Shown here: piece after piece, positions 1 through 6,797 of the stretch
Position numbering within the stretch: position 1 is the stretch's first letter
How the letters are laid out: every line of letters begins with the position of its first letter
Assembly: GCA_964489125.1 (NCBI GenBank)
Contig: CAZAXY010000076.1
Location: 1 to 18,609 of the forward strand
Length of the DNA stretch: 18,609 nucleotides
From: GYS-P2D sp964489125
Lineage (GTDB): Bacteria; Bacteroidota; Bacteroidia; Chitinophagales; Saprospiraceae
Reading direction: 5' to 3'
The notes under the pieces: generated by a model
The model's database searches: none
The model's input: only the letters and a program-made list of their open reading frames with translations
What the model was told of the DNA's origin: nothing
Translations under genes and position numbers: made by a program

Positions 1-601
1 CATCCCATAGACCTGTATACATATTAGTTGCCCCGGGTCCTGCAATAGCAAAACAAGCAGCTGGCCTTCCTGTAAGTTTCCCATAAGCCGATGCTGCAAA
101 TGCTGCTGCTCCCTCATGGCGAATGCCAATGAATTTTAATTTACCTTTTTCTTCTTGTCGTCTTAATGCATCTGCTAGTCCCAAGTTAGAATGTCCAACC
201 ATACCAAATACTCGATTCACGCCCCAGTTTACCATAGTCTCAGCCATGATATCTGACAATGTCGGTTGATGTTCTGGTTCTTTCTCAAGTCCCACATAAA
301 CAGAGTCTCCTTCAATCTTTGTAGGATACGTCTCTACACCATCATCAAATCCTGGTGCCAAGCCTGTGCAAGGATGGAAGTCCCAGCCATGCCATGGGCA
401 ACGCAGTAATCCATTTTCGATAGAGCCCTCGCCAAGCGGCCCACCCTGATGAGGACATTTATTATCAAGAGCACAAATCTTTCCCTCAAAATTTGCCAAA
501 CATACTCCTGTATGTCCAGCAATCACGGTCATCACTCTATTGTCTAATAATTCCTTTTTGTTGTCTAAAACCTTATACCAGACTTTACTTTTGTCTTTCA
601 T
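1..601 (-). CDS. Rieske [2Fe-2S] domain fused to a thiamine-diphosphate enzyme (pyruvate oxidase/acetolactate synthase-like), N-terminal part
   Basis: Two hundred residues are visible; the gene runs off the left edge with no stop. Residues about 8-105 form a ferredoxin-type Rieske domain: CPHQGG (C49, H51), a 16-residue spacer, then CPWHG (C68, H71). From about residue 113 a thiamine-diphosphate-binding Pyr domain begins. RHEGAAAFAASAYGKLTGRPA carries E163 at the position of the Glu that activates the cofactor in this family, followed by GPGATN. The family oxidises or decarboxylates 2-keto acids; a built-in Rieske cluster implies one-electron transfer to or from a partner, which is inference. 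ATG at 601 follows the K+ channel stop by 7 nt, so this is a distal gene of the Rieske operon. The substrate cannot be told from this half of the enzyme. No signal peptide is seen, so it is probably cytoplasmic. Confidence 0.88.
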   Translation of the reverse strand, partial: MKDKSKVWYKVLDNKKELLDNRVMTVIAGHTGVCLANFEGKICALDNKCPHQGGPLGEGSIENGLLRCPWHGWDFHPCTGLAPGFDDGVETYPTKIEGDSVYVGLEKEPEHQPTLSDIMAETMVNWGVNRVFGMVGHSNLGLADALRRQEEKGKLKFIGIRHEGAAAFAASAYGKLTGRPAACFAIAGPGATNMYTGLWD

Positions 602-608
602 AAATTTT

Positions 609-1253
609 TTATTCACCTTTTTGATTGAGGTACTTACCGACAAATACCGCGACACCGAATGCCAGATAGAACTGTCCTAAGACACCGATGAGTATAGCCG
701 TAGCTTGAGCTTGTTCAGAATTAGGAATGATGTCTCCAAACCCTACTGAGGTCAGATTAATGAAACTGAAATAATAAAAGCCATAAGCACTCTTAGGAGC
801 AGCAAAAATCAAACTATCAGGAGAGAAATAATCTAACATCTCAAAGCATACGCCACCAATGATGCCCAGCAATATGAAGCCTGACATCACATTAATAATT
901 ATTTTGATATGAATCTTCTCTGTTCTTAGCACATTCCTAATTAGGATAAAAAAGAGCAACACAAAAAGAAGAAGAGAAAAAATCATCCTGGTCAGTGAAA
1001 GTGATAAGGACAAATTGTTCATGTATTCTAACCAGATAATACCCAGCACCGCCCAGCCCATAGACAATATAATGAACCTAAAGACGCGCACTTTAGCCGC
1101 ATTAAGGCTTGCAAATATCACCAATGAAAAGCTTATCACCGTTAATAATGAATGAGGAAGAAAAGTAATTGCCGACCACAAAGGGGCCATTATAAAATTG
1201 ACCAGCGCTATAAGAATAATTATCTCCTGATTTTCCTTTATAAACCGTCGCAT
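609..1253 (-). CDS. Potassium channel family protein (Ion_trans_2 pore)
   Basis: A 214-aa membrane protein. Hydrophobic segments lie at about residues 11-31, 35-51, 59-76, 89-106 and 116-138. A re-entrant pore loop carries TSVGFGD (168-174), a K+ selectivity-filter signature of the TVGYGD type, and a final helix covers 183-206. The pore module is therefore at the C terminus, and no cytoplasmic RCK/TrkA domain follows. The N-terminal helices lack an obvious arginine-rich voltage sensor. It probably conducts K+ across the inner membrane. It sits 6 nt after the Na+/H+ antiporter gene and 7 nt before the Rieske-ThDP gene, so it is cotranscribed with redox enzymes. One plausible role is charge compensation during electron transfer or antiport; that is inference. 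Ion selectivity beyond the filter motif is not shown. Confidence 0.85.
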   Translation of the reverse strand: MRRFIKENQEIIILIALVNFIMAPLWSAITFLPHSLLTVISFSLVIFASLNAAKVRVFRFIILSMGWAVLGIIWLEYMNNLSLSLSLTRMIFSLLLFVLLFFILIRNVLRTEKIHIKIIINVMSGFILLGIIGGVCFEMLDYFSPDSLIFAAPKSAYGFYYFSFINLTSVGFGDIIPNSEQAQATAILIGVLGQFYLAFGVAVFVGKYLNQKGE

Positions 1254-1259
1254 AACACC

Positions 1260-2495
1260 TTAACTCCTATTCAAGAATTTCACGACCTTCTCAATACTGA
1301 GGCCTTGAACTATGATCGCGAATACCACAATCACGTAGGTAACTAATAAAAGCGCATCCCTGACCTCACTATGTGGCAAGCTCAATACTAAGGCAATAGA
1401 AATTCCACCTCTCAGACCGGCCCAGGTTAATATCTTCAATACTTTACCATCAGCCCGCAGGTCTTTCGTCAACAAGAAGTTAGTTAAAAATAGAGCGAAA
1501 TATCTGGCAAATAACACAATGAAGATGGAAATAACCCCAAGTAGCAAATAGCTTATTTGAAAATTAAGTATGATAAGTTCTAATCCGATTAACACAAAAA
1601 GAATCGAGTTTAAGATCTCATCAATCACTTTCCAAAATAGAGTCAGATGTTCTTTCTGAACCTCACATGTATCCTGCTGATGAAGCCCATTACCGATGAT
1701 TAATCCCGCAACGACCATCGCAAGTGCTCCAGATACATGAAGTGCTGAAGCCAAACTGTACCCCCCCATTACAATTGCCAATGATATATGAACTGCGATA
1801 ACGGGTTCTTTCATTAGGCTGGCAAGCAATCGGATACCTATATATCCCAGGATGAAGCCCAGAAATAATCCTCCACCTACCTCAGTTCCAAATTCCTGAG
1901 CAATATGTCCAAAGTGTATGTCGGACCCTACCATAGTTCCTAAAGTCAATAGGGTCAGAAAAACGACTATACCCACACCGTCATTAAACAATGACTCTCC
2001 AACTATTTTTATCTCCACCTCTTTAGAGATACCTGCCTTATCCAATAATGCCAAGACGGCAATAGGGTCTGTCGGTGAAATCAGCGCTCCAAAAATCAAG
2101 CAAAAGATATAGGAGATATCAACACCCATCAGACCTGATACATAGTAAAATATGGTCCCAACAGTAAAGGTTGATATTAATACTCCTAAGGTAGCATATA
2201 GGAAAATGGGTAGCTTAACCTTGACAAGCTGCTTGATGTCAATATGGATAGATCCTGCGAAAAGTAGAAAACCCAGGAGAAACTCAAATAAGATTGTCCT
2301 GAAATCTATGTCCTCGAGTACATGACATATGCTAGTAATCTGGTCAGGTGCAATAAATGAAAGTCCCGCAAATCCTAAAGAAATAAGGATAGCCAATATC
2401 ATGACTCCAATGGTATCGGGAAGCTTGAGCCATTTATTATTGAGAAAACTCAGTATAGCTGCGAGCGCTGTAATACCTATGAAACTTTGGAACAT
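1260..2495 (-). CDS. CPA1-family Na+/H+ (or K+/H+) antiporter, NhaP-like
   Basis: A 411-aa protein hydrophobic through its whole length, with roughly 12-13 membrane helices, the normal size for a bacterial CPA1 exchanger without a cytoplasmic tail. SPTDPIAVLALL (140-151) contains the unwound TD-P segment of helix 4. GESLFNDGVGIVVF (166-179) holds the N171-D172 pair of helix 5, which in CPA1 members marks electroneutral exchange. GLRGGISIAL near the C terminus supplies the conserved helix-11 arginine. It exchanges cytoplasmic cations for protons at the inner membrane. The start at 2495 is 2 nt after the upstream stop, and the K+ channel gene follows by 6 nt, so transport and redox genes share one transcript. 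The cation specificity (Na+, Li+ or K+) cannot be read from these motifs. Confidence 0.92.
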   Translation of the reverse strand: MFQSFIGITALAAILSFLNNKWLKLPDTIGVMILAILISLGFAGLSFIAPDQITSICHVLEDIDFRTILFEFLLGFLLFAGSIHIDIKQLVKVKLPIFLYATLGVLISTFTVGTIFYYVSGLMGVDISYIFCLIFGALISPTDPIAVLALLDKAGISKEVEIKIVGESLFNDGVGIVVFLTLLTLGTMVGSDIHFGHIAQEFGTEVGGGLFLGFILGYIGIRLLASLMKEPVIAVHISLAIVMGGYSLASALHVSGALAMVVAGLIIGNGLHQQDTCEVQKEHLTLFWKVIDEILNSILFVLIGLELIILNFQISYLLLGVISIFIVLFARYFALFLTNFLLTKDLRADGKVLKILTWAGLRGGISIALVLSLPHSEVRDALLLVTYVIVVFAIIVQGLSIEKVVKFLNRS

Positions 2496-2497
2496 GA

Positions 2498-3280
2498 TTA
2501 TGATTTTATTTGTAGGTCATCTACATCGATATACAAGACATCCCAGTTAGAAAATTGATGAGTTGATCCTGATACCGAGATCTGCTCTGCAACAAACGGC
2601 AACACCTGTTTATTGATAGTTCCGCCATGTTCATCTAAGAGAATGTAGTATCTATTAAGTCCGTTATTTTTAGTTTTTAAAATCGGAGGAGTTCCTCCGC
2701 TTATACACCGGATCGCACAACTCTTGTGGATTTTCCCTTCACCAGGCTTCATTGCACCGAAATAGCATTTGGGATCGATTATTTCACCCTCTAGAGAAAT
2801 TGAATTCTTAACTAAGTCCGATGAAGCTTGATTAGATGGATCGTCAAATACTTGCTTTAAGGATGCTTTTTTTTCGGTGAGTTCCATCATGGTCTTGCCG
2901 TCTCCATAGATCAGCGTACCGGCGAGTTCAATTCTTTTACCATCAAGACTACCCTGTTCTTGCTCGATATCATTGATGATTCCACTTGCTCCAAACTTAC
3001 CATAACCTACGAGCACTACGTCATGTGATAAGGAGTTGGCTAAATTGCCGCGATCTGCAATTACCATGGGAATAGGGCTCTCGTAGTAGGTGCCAGTGAT
3101 CGTAGTTATCTTACCAAATTCAAACTTGAAGTTGTTGAAGGGTTTCTGAAAATAAACGATGGCAAATACCAGAATCGGGATAAGAATAAAGAGGGGGATA
3201 AGGAGTTTTTTAAGAAAGGATGCATTGCCTTTGGGCATGTCATCCTGCCATCCTATATAAAATTCTTTTTCTTCATTCAT
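2498..3280 (-). CDS. Membrane-anchored protein with a conserved C-x15-C-x3-C motif, function unknown
   Basis: A 260-aa protein with a charged N-terminal tail (1-23), one membrane helix (about 24-45) and a soluble domain that should face the periplasm (the positive residues K17, K24 and K25 lie on the N-terminal side). The outer domain looks beta-rich. Its landmark is DPKCYFGAMKPGEGK followed by HKSCAIRCISGG, placing C172, C188 and C192 with H186 between. The motif could bind a metal or haem-like cofactor, or form a disulfide; I do not know a proven role. The start codon overlaps the stop of the ferric-reductase-like/Rieske gene by 4 nt (ATGA), so translation is probably coupled and the two proteins are likely partners. 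I infer that it serves as an extracytoplasmic subunit of that membrane redox protein. Confidence 0.72.
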   Translation of the reverse strand: MNEEKEFYIGWQDDMPKGNASFLKKLLIPLFILIPILVFAIVYFQKPFNNFKFEFGKITTITGTYYESPIPMVIADRGNLANSLSHDVVLVGYGKFGASGIINDIEQEQGSLDGKRIELAGTLIYGDGKTMMELTEKKASLKQVFDDPSNQASSDLVKNSISLEGEIIDPKCYFGAMKPGEGKIHKSCAIRCISGGTPPILKTKNNGLNRYYILLDEHGGTINKQVLPFVAEQISVSGSTHQFSNWDVLYIDVDDLQIKS

Positions 3281-4320
3281 GACGTCGTGATATTAGCAGG
3301 TTCTACATATGTGCCCTCTTCATTGGGGATTGGATTGACCCATATATGGTCTTTAATCATTTTTACTTCGTAGGTTTTTACCTTCTCCGTAAATGGAGCT
3401 GGCGACTGTCCATTCTGTGGTAGGTACTGGTAACCATGCCAAGGGCAAGTAATGCACCCATCGATTATTTTCCCCTCCCCTAAGGGGCCCATTTGGTGCT
3501 TGCATACATTATGCACCGCAGAGACTTTTCCATCATATTTGAATACAGCGATGTTCTCACCTTTTATAAAAACGGTCGTAGCACACTTCTCATTTAGGTC
3601 ATTAATAGATCCGATATCATAAAACCCATTTTCAACTAATGCGCTCTGTTGAGCTCTTAATCGTTTGGTCTCTATTATTCCTGCTGTCAAATGCAACCCT
3701 GCAATTACTACAAAACCACTAATTAAAAATACCCAATAGATTGGGTGGCTTTCATATTGCAGAGTACCAAGCGCAATATGAAGAATAATCATGGCATAAA
3801 CCAAATAGACTGACATGTGCAAACCTTTCCAAATCCGTGGACTCAGATTTTTCAACCAAAAGTCATGACTCGTCGCCGCCATCATGAATAGAATGATAAT
3901 CGAAAAGAAGCCCAGCACTTGAAATGGGAAAGCGCTGATCGAATCATATTTTACATTGGAAGTAAAAATGCTAACAATAGGATTGGCATCACCGAGCACA
4001 TGAAATTGGATAATACTAAAGACACTATGTATCAGAGCAATTAAAAACATCGAGACTCCTAAATGGCGCCGATTATAAAGCAATGGAAGAAAGCGTGAAT
4101 CAAGTCGGCATAATGGTCCGATAGCCAATATAATATGCAAGAGTATCACCGCAGTAAGTGCCGTAGACCGGATGATTATCGTCTGTGGTGTTATATCTGG
4201 ATGAAGAATAATCTGGAAGCCTACGAAGGCAATAATAAGTAGTAATATGCCTGACCATAAGATGCGGTCGTACTTCTTTTTTTGCCTGTTCCACAGGATG
4301 GAAGTATATTCTGCGCTCAT
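3277..4320 (-). CDS. Ferric-reductase-like transmembrane domain fused to a C-terminal Rieske [2Fe-2S] domain
   Basis: A 347-aa protein. Residues about 20-215 hold six membrane helices of the ferric-reductase-like/MsrQ/cytochrome-b type. Candidate haem-b histidines in or near helices are H62, H98, H168 and H181. After a linker (218-232), residues 233-332 are a Rieske domain with CKHQMGPLGEG (C273, H275), a 16-residue spacer and CPWHG (C292, H295). The FAD- and NAD(P)H-binding halves of ordinary ferric reductases and NADPH oxidases are absent, so the Rieske cluster takes their place as the cytoplasmic electron carrier (inference). The start overlaps the 29-aa peptide stop by 4 nt, and the gene overlaps the next one by 4 nt. 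It probably moves electrons between a cytoplasmic donor and the membrane or periplasm; direction and acceptor are unknown. Confidence 0.85.
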   Translation of the reverse strand: MSAEYTSILWNRQKKKYDRILWSGILLLIIAFVGFQIILHPDITPQTIIIRSTALTAVILLHIILAIGPLCRLDSRFLPLLYNRRHLGVSMFLIALIHSVFSIIQFHVLGDANPIVSIFTSNVKYDSISAFPFQVLGFFSIIILFMMAATSHDFWLKNLSPRIWKGLHMSVYLVYAMIILHIALGTLQYESHPIYWVFLISGFVVIAGLHLTAGIIETKRLRAQQSALVENGFYDIGSINDLNEKCATTVFIKGENIAVFKYDGKVSAVHNVCKHQMGPLGEGKIIDGCITCPWHGYQYLPQNGQSPAPFTEKVKTYEVKMIKDHIWVNPIPNEEGTYVEPANITTS

Positions 4321-4406
4321 ATGATAATAAGTGTTAAGAGTAAGGATAGCAGCAAGCTCAGCGTCAACCAGACACGGATATGATTTACTCGATGAGAAGG
4401 TCTCAT
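4317..4406 (-). CDS. 29-aa single-helix membrane peptide, translationally coupled on both sides
   Basis: A tiny open frame fills the apparent gap between the 70-aa and 347-aa genes. Its ATG (4406-4404) overlaps the stop of the 70-aa gene as ATGA, and its TGA (4319-4317) overlaps the ATG of the ferric-reductase-like gene as ATGA. The peptide starts MRPSHRVNHIRVW, with basic residues R2, R6 and R11, then runs into an unbroken hydrophobic stretch of about 17 residues rich in Leu and Ile up to the stop. That is an ideal N-in single membrane helix with no soluble tail. Such peptides (for example CydX in cytochrome bd) act as small subunits of membrane redox complexes; the analogy is inference. Chance is possible for a frame this short, but exact 4-nt coupling at both ends and a clean helix argue for a gene. 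Confidence 0.6.
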   Translation of the reverse strand: MRPSHRVNHIRVWLTLSLLLSLLLTLIII

Positions 4407-4615
4407 GTACGATTAGATTTTAGCCATTTAAGTAAGAAGAATACCCAGAACAAACACAGGCCTGGGAACAATAGCGTCTTAAAGAAAAAGCCCGCTCCCT
4501 TGGTATCTGGATCTACTTGAGTTATTCCTTTCGCAAGAAAAACTAAGGCAAATAATGCCCCTGCAAGAAGATAGATCCCAAAGATTGCTAAGAAAATAGA
4601 AATGATTGGTTCCAT
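4403..4615 (-). CDS. 70-aa two-helix inner-membrane protein of unknown function
   Basis: A small membrane protein with two hydrophobic segments (about residues 5-29 and 46-63), joined by a polar loop containing QVDPDTKGAG and ending in a basic tail (KWLKSNRT). The loop lies between the helices while the basic tail favours the cytoplasm, which suggests a hairpin with both ends inside. No catalytic motif or cofactor ligand (Cys or His cluster) is visible. It starts 14 nt after the Rieske/glutamate-synthase-like gene, and its stop overlaps the 29-aa peptide start. Position next to the ferric-reductase-like Rieske protein suggests an accessory or assembly subunit of that complex, which is inference. 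I do not recognise a named family. Confidence 0.75.
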   Translation of the reverse strand: MEPIISIFLAIFGIYLLAGALFALVFLAKGITQVDPDTKGAGFFFKTLLFPGLCLFWVFFLLKWLKSNRT

Positions 4616-4629
4616 AAATTTTTTATTTC

Positions 4630-6237
4630 TTATGCCACTCCTGCATAGTTAATACCCGTCAGTCGATGCATATTATAATCTATTGTGCTGAGATCATCAT
4701 GGTTAAACTTGTTGATGTTGTCGTATCCACATGATCTTGCGATCACTTTGACGAGATCATTACTTGCGGTGAAGAAATTGTTGAGTTGCTGAGCAGAAGC
4801 TTCTATGATGAGTCGTTGTCTGAGGTCTTTCTTCTGTGTGGCAATCCCGACGGGACAATTATTGGAGCTACAAGCACGCATCCCAAGGCATCCGATAGCT
4901 TGCAATGCGGAGTTAGAGACTGCAATGGCATCAGCACCAAGCATCATCGCCTTAGCAAAGTCCTCTGCTACTCGCAGACCTCCTGTGATCACCAGAGTTA
5001 CATCCTGCGCACCGACTTTGTCCATATGTTTACGAGCGCGGGCCAGTGCAGGAATCGTCGGAACATTAATATTATTCCTTAAGATCGTAGGCGCAGAACC
5101 TGTGCCTCCGCCACGACCGTCGAGTATTATGTAGTCGACACCTACCTCCAATGCGAAATCTATATCTGCCTCAATATGACTGGCCGCTATCTTGAATCCC
5201 ACCGGTATACCTCCAGTTCGTTCTCTGACCTCAGCTGCCACTTTACTAAAGTCTTCGGCTGTAAATAAATCTGGAAAAGCCGCTGGAGAAATGGCTGTCT
5301 CGCCAACGTTTAATCCTCGTACTCGGGCTATTTCTTCAGTTACCTTATGTCCTGGCAAGTGTCCTCCGGTACCCGTCTTTGCCCCCTGCCCGCCTTTGAA
5401 ATGAAAAGCCTGTGCCTTGACTACTTTGTCCCATGAGAATCCAAATTTTCCCGAAGCAAGCTCATAGAAATATCTGGAATTATGCTCTTGCTCTTCAGGA
5501 AGCATGCCTCCCTCTCCACTACAGATTCCTGTGCCTGCAGAGTTCGCTCCCATCGACAATGCTATTTTAGCCTCTAATGATAAAGATCCGAAACTCATGT
5601 CTGAAACGAACATAGGTATATCCAGCTCGAGAGGCTTATTAGCTTTTGGGCCTATAGTAACCTTAGTGTTGACGGCCTCATTGTCAAGTAATGGCCTCCT
5701 CGCAAGCTGAGCAGGCAAGAATTGTATCTCTTCCCATTTAGGCAAGGTGTTTCGATCCACGCCCATTGATGCAGATGGGCCATGATGTCCATAGTTCTTC
5801 AATCCATGCTGAGCAAGTTCCTTGATATATGAAGTATAAGGCTCTGTACTCTCAGGATGTGTATCAGCATACTGGCCGAGATAAGCGTCTCTATCAAATG
5901 GTTGAGGGTGGTCCTCTATATACTGATTGATCTCATCAAGGTCCACCCATACCCAATCTTCCTTAATGACTGCATAAAACTTGAAGAGCACTTCAGAGTT
6001 ATTGTAAGCGCTGACTCCAGTATCATAACGATAATCCCAATTATGCAGCCCACAGATCAAGTTGTCCCCTTGGATGTGACCATCTGACAATAAGGCACCT
6101 CGATGCAGGCATCGTCCATACAAAACTGATATCTGATCGCCATATCGTATCAATACTAAATCCAGGCCATTTACTTGTTGATGAGTTGGGGTTTTCTCCT
6201 TAAGTTCTTTGAAACTGCAGAGTTTGGTTTCATTCAT
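4630..6237 (-). CDS. Rieske domain fused to a glutamate-synthase-type FMN/[3Fe-4S] oxidoreductase domain
   Basis: A 535-aa protein. Residues 1-100 form a Rieske domain with RCLHRGA (C43, H45), a 16-residue spacer and CGLH (C62, H65). Residues about 150-515 match the FMN-binding (alpha/beta barrel) domain of GltB. They include GQGAKTGTGGHLPGHKV (284-300), ILDGRGGGTGSAPT (371-384) and the [3Fe-4S] ligands C450, C456 and C461 in C-x5-C-x4-C-PVG. There is no N-terminal glutaminase domain and no C-terminal GXGXG region, so it is not a complete NADPH glutamate synthase. It is the minimal barrel of the archaeal-type enzyme with Rieske added. The real substrate is unclear. It is the first gene of the Rieske operon, and no TAnnTTTG element is visible ahead of it. 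It is probably cytoplasmic. Confidence 0.87.
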   Translation of the reverse strand: MNETKLCSFKELKEKTPTHQQVNGLDLVLIRYGDQISVLYGRCLHRGALLSDGHIQGDNLICGLHNWDYRYDTGVSAYNNSEVLFKFYAVIKEDWVWVDLDEINQYIEDHPQPFDRDAYLGQYADTHPESTEPYTSYIKELAQHGLKNYGHHGPSASMGVDRNTLPKWEEIQFLPAQLARRPLLDNEAVNTKVTIGPKANKPLELDIPMFVSDMSFGSLSLEAKIALSMGANSAGTGICSGEGGMLPEEQEHNSRYFYELASGKFGFSWDKVVKAQAFHFKGGQGAKTGTGGHLPGHKVTEEIARVRGLNVGETAISPAAFPDLFTAEDFSKVAAEVRERTGGIPVGFKIAASHIEADIDFALEVGVDYIILDGRGGGTGSAPTILRNNINVPTIPALARARKHMDKVGAQDVTLVITGGLRVAEDFAKAMMLGADAIAVSNSALQAIGCLGMRACSSNNCPVGIATQKKDLRQRLIIEASAQQLNNFFTASNDLVKVIARSCGYDNINKFNHDDLSTIDYNMHRLTGINYAGVA

Positions 6238-6333
6238 TTATGGTAAGTTGTTTTTGATAATATATGTGGGCAATATAGGCAGATGATTCTTACATAGAAT
6301 ATTAAATTCGTCATTTTTTGATGAGCTCCCGTT

Positions 6334-6371
6334 TTGATTCGTCCATCAGTACATTGGGCGACGAGAATCAA
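6334..6371. repeat. Imperfect inverted repeat in the divergent intergenic region
   Basis: TTGATTC (6334-6340) pairs with GAATCAA (6365-6371), and the adjacent GTC (6341-6343) pairs with GAC (6360-6362) around a 2-nt bulge. The repeat lies in the 208-nt gap between the divergently transcribed Rieske operon (start 6237) and the small gene at 6446. It sits upstream of the promoter at 6414, so it could be an operator or a chance hairpin. Apart from this and that promoter, nothing else is recognisable in the gap. Confidence 0.25.
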
Positions 6372-6387
6372 GCCAAGGAACAGAAAC

Positions 6388-6421
6388 TTGGCTCTAAAAG
6401 AGTCTATGGTTGCTATCTTTG
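6388..6421 (+). promoter_or_regulatory. Bacteroidota-type promoter with TAnnTTTG -7 element
   Basis: TATCTTTG at 6414-6421 is an exact match to the Bacteroidota -7 consensus TAnnTTTG. A TTG at 6388-6390, 23 nt upstream, may be the -33 element, at the long end of the accepted spacing. The predicted transcript starts a few bases downstream and leaves a short leader before the ATG at 6446. Confidence 0.6.
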
Positions 6422-6445
6422 ATCTTTGTCATTTTTTAAATTTCA

Positions 6446-6787
6446 ATGAAGTTTAATCTCAACAATAAACGATTCAGAGGAATATCCAACTCTTCAGGGG
6501 GTGAGGTGAGTAGCACAACGCTATTCACCTACTATCAGGATGGAGAAATAATATGGGGGAATTATGCTGGCGGAGCGATATTAAAAGGTACACTGATCGG
6601 TAAGATCATAGATCACGATACTATAGAATTCAATTATTCTCACATAAATCAAGATATGGAGTTGCTCAGTGGCTATTGTCGTTCGACCATCGAACTAATG
6701 ACAACAGGGAAACTCAGATTACATGAACAATGGGAATGGACCACAGGTAAATTAGGCAAAGGCGTTTCAATCATTGAAGAAGCTTGA
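6446..6787 (+). CDS. Small conserved hypothetical protein (family often mislabelled N-acetylglutamate synthase)
   Basis: A 113-aa soluble protein with no signal peptide or membrane helix. Alternating hydrophobic residues and many glycines suggest a small beta barrel or sandwich. The C-terminal part reads as a string of short recurring motifs such as LRLHEQWEWTTG and GKGVSIIEE. From memory, this pattern is found in small proteins widely labelled N-acetylglutamate synthase, although they are far too short and lack an acetyltransferase fold, so I would not give it that function. It has its own TAnnTTTG promoter. It is transcribed away from the Rieske operon and converges on the next gene with only 10 nt between stops. 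Confidence 0.72.
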   Translation: MKFNLNNKRFRGISNSSGGEVSSTTLFTYYQDGEIIWGNYAGGAILKGTLIGKIIDHDTIEFNYSHINQDMELLSGYCRSTIELMTTGKLRLHEQWEWTTGKLGKGVSIIEEA

Positions 6788-6797
6788 TCTCAGCTCC

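Noticed and set aside
334..522. 62-residue minus-strand frame near the left edge
   Set aside because: It is an alternate frame of the Rieske-ThDP gene, which carries full cluster motifs in its own frame.
4100..4294. 64-residue minus-strand frame within the ferric-reductase-like gene
   Set aside because: It is out of frame with a gene whose helices and Rieske motif are clear; composition is that of a shadow frame.
4786..5134. Plus-strand open frames inside the Rieske/glutamate-synthase gene
   Set aside because: They lie antisense to the conserved FMN and [3Fe-4S] region and show no recognisable domain or start signal.
6446..6787. N-acetylglutamate synthase function for the 113-aa protein
   Set aside because: The protein is too short and has no GNAT acetyl-CoA-binding motif; the label is probably a propagated error.
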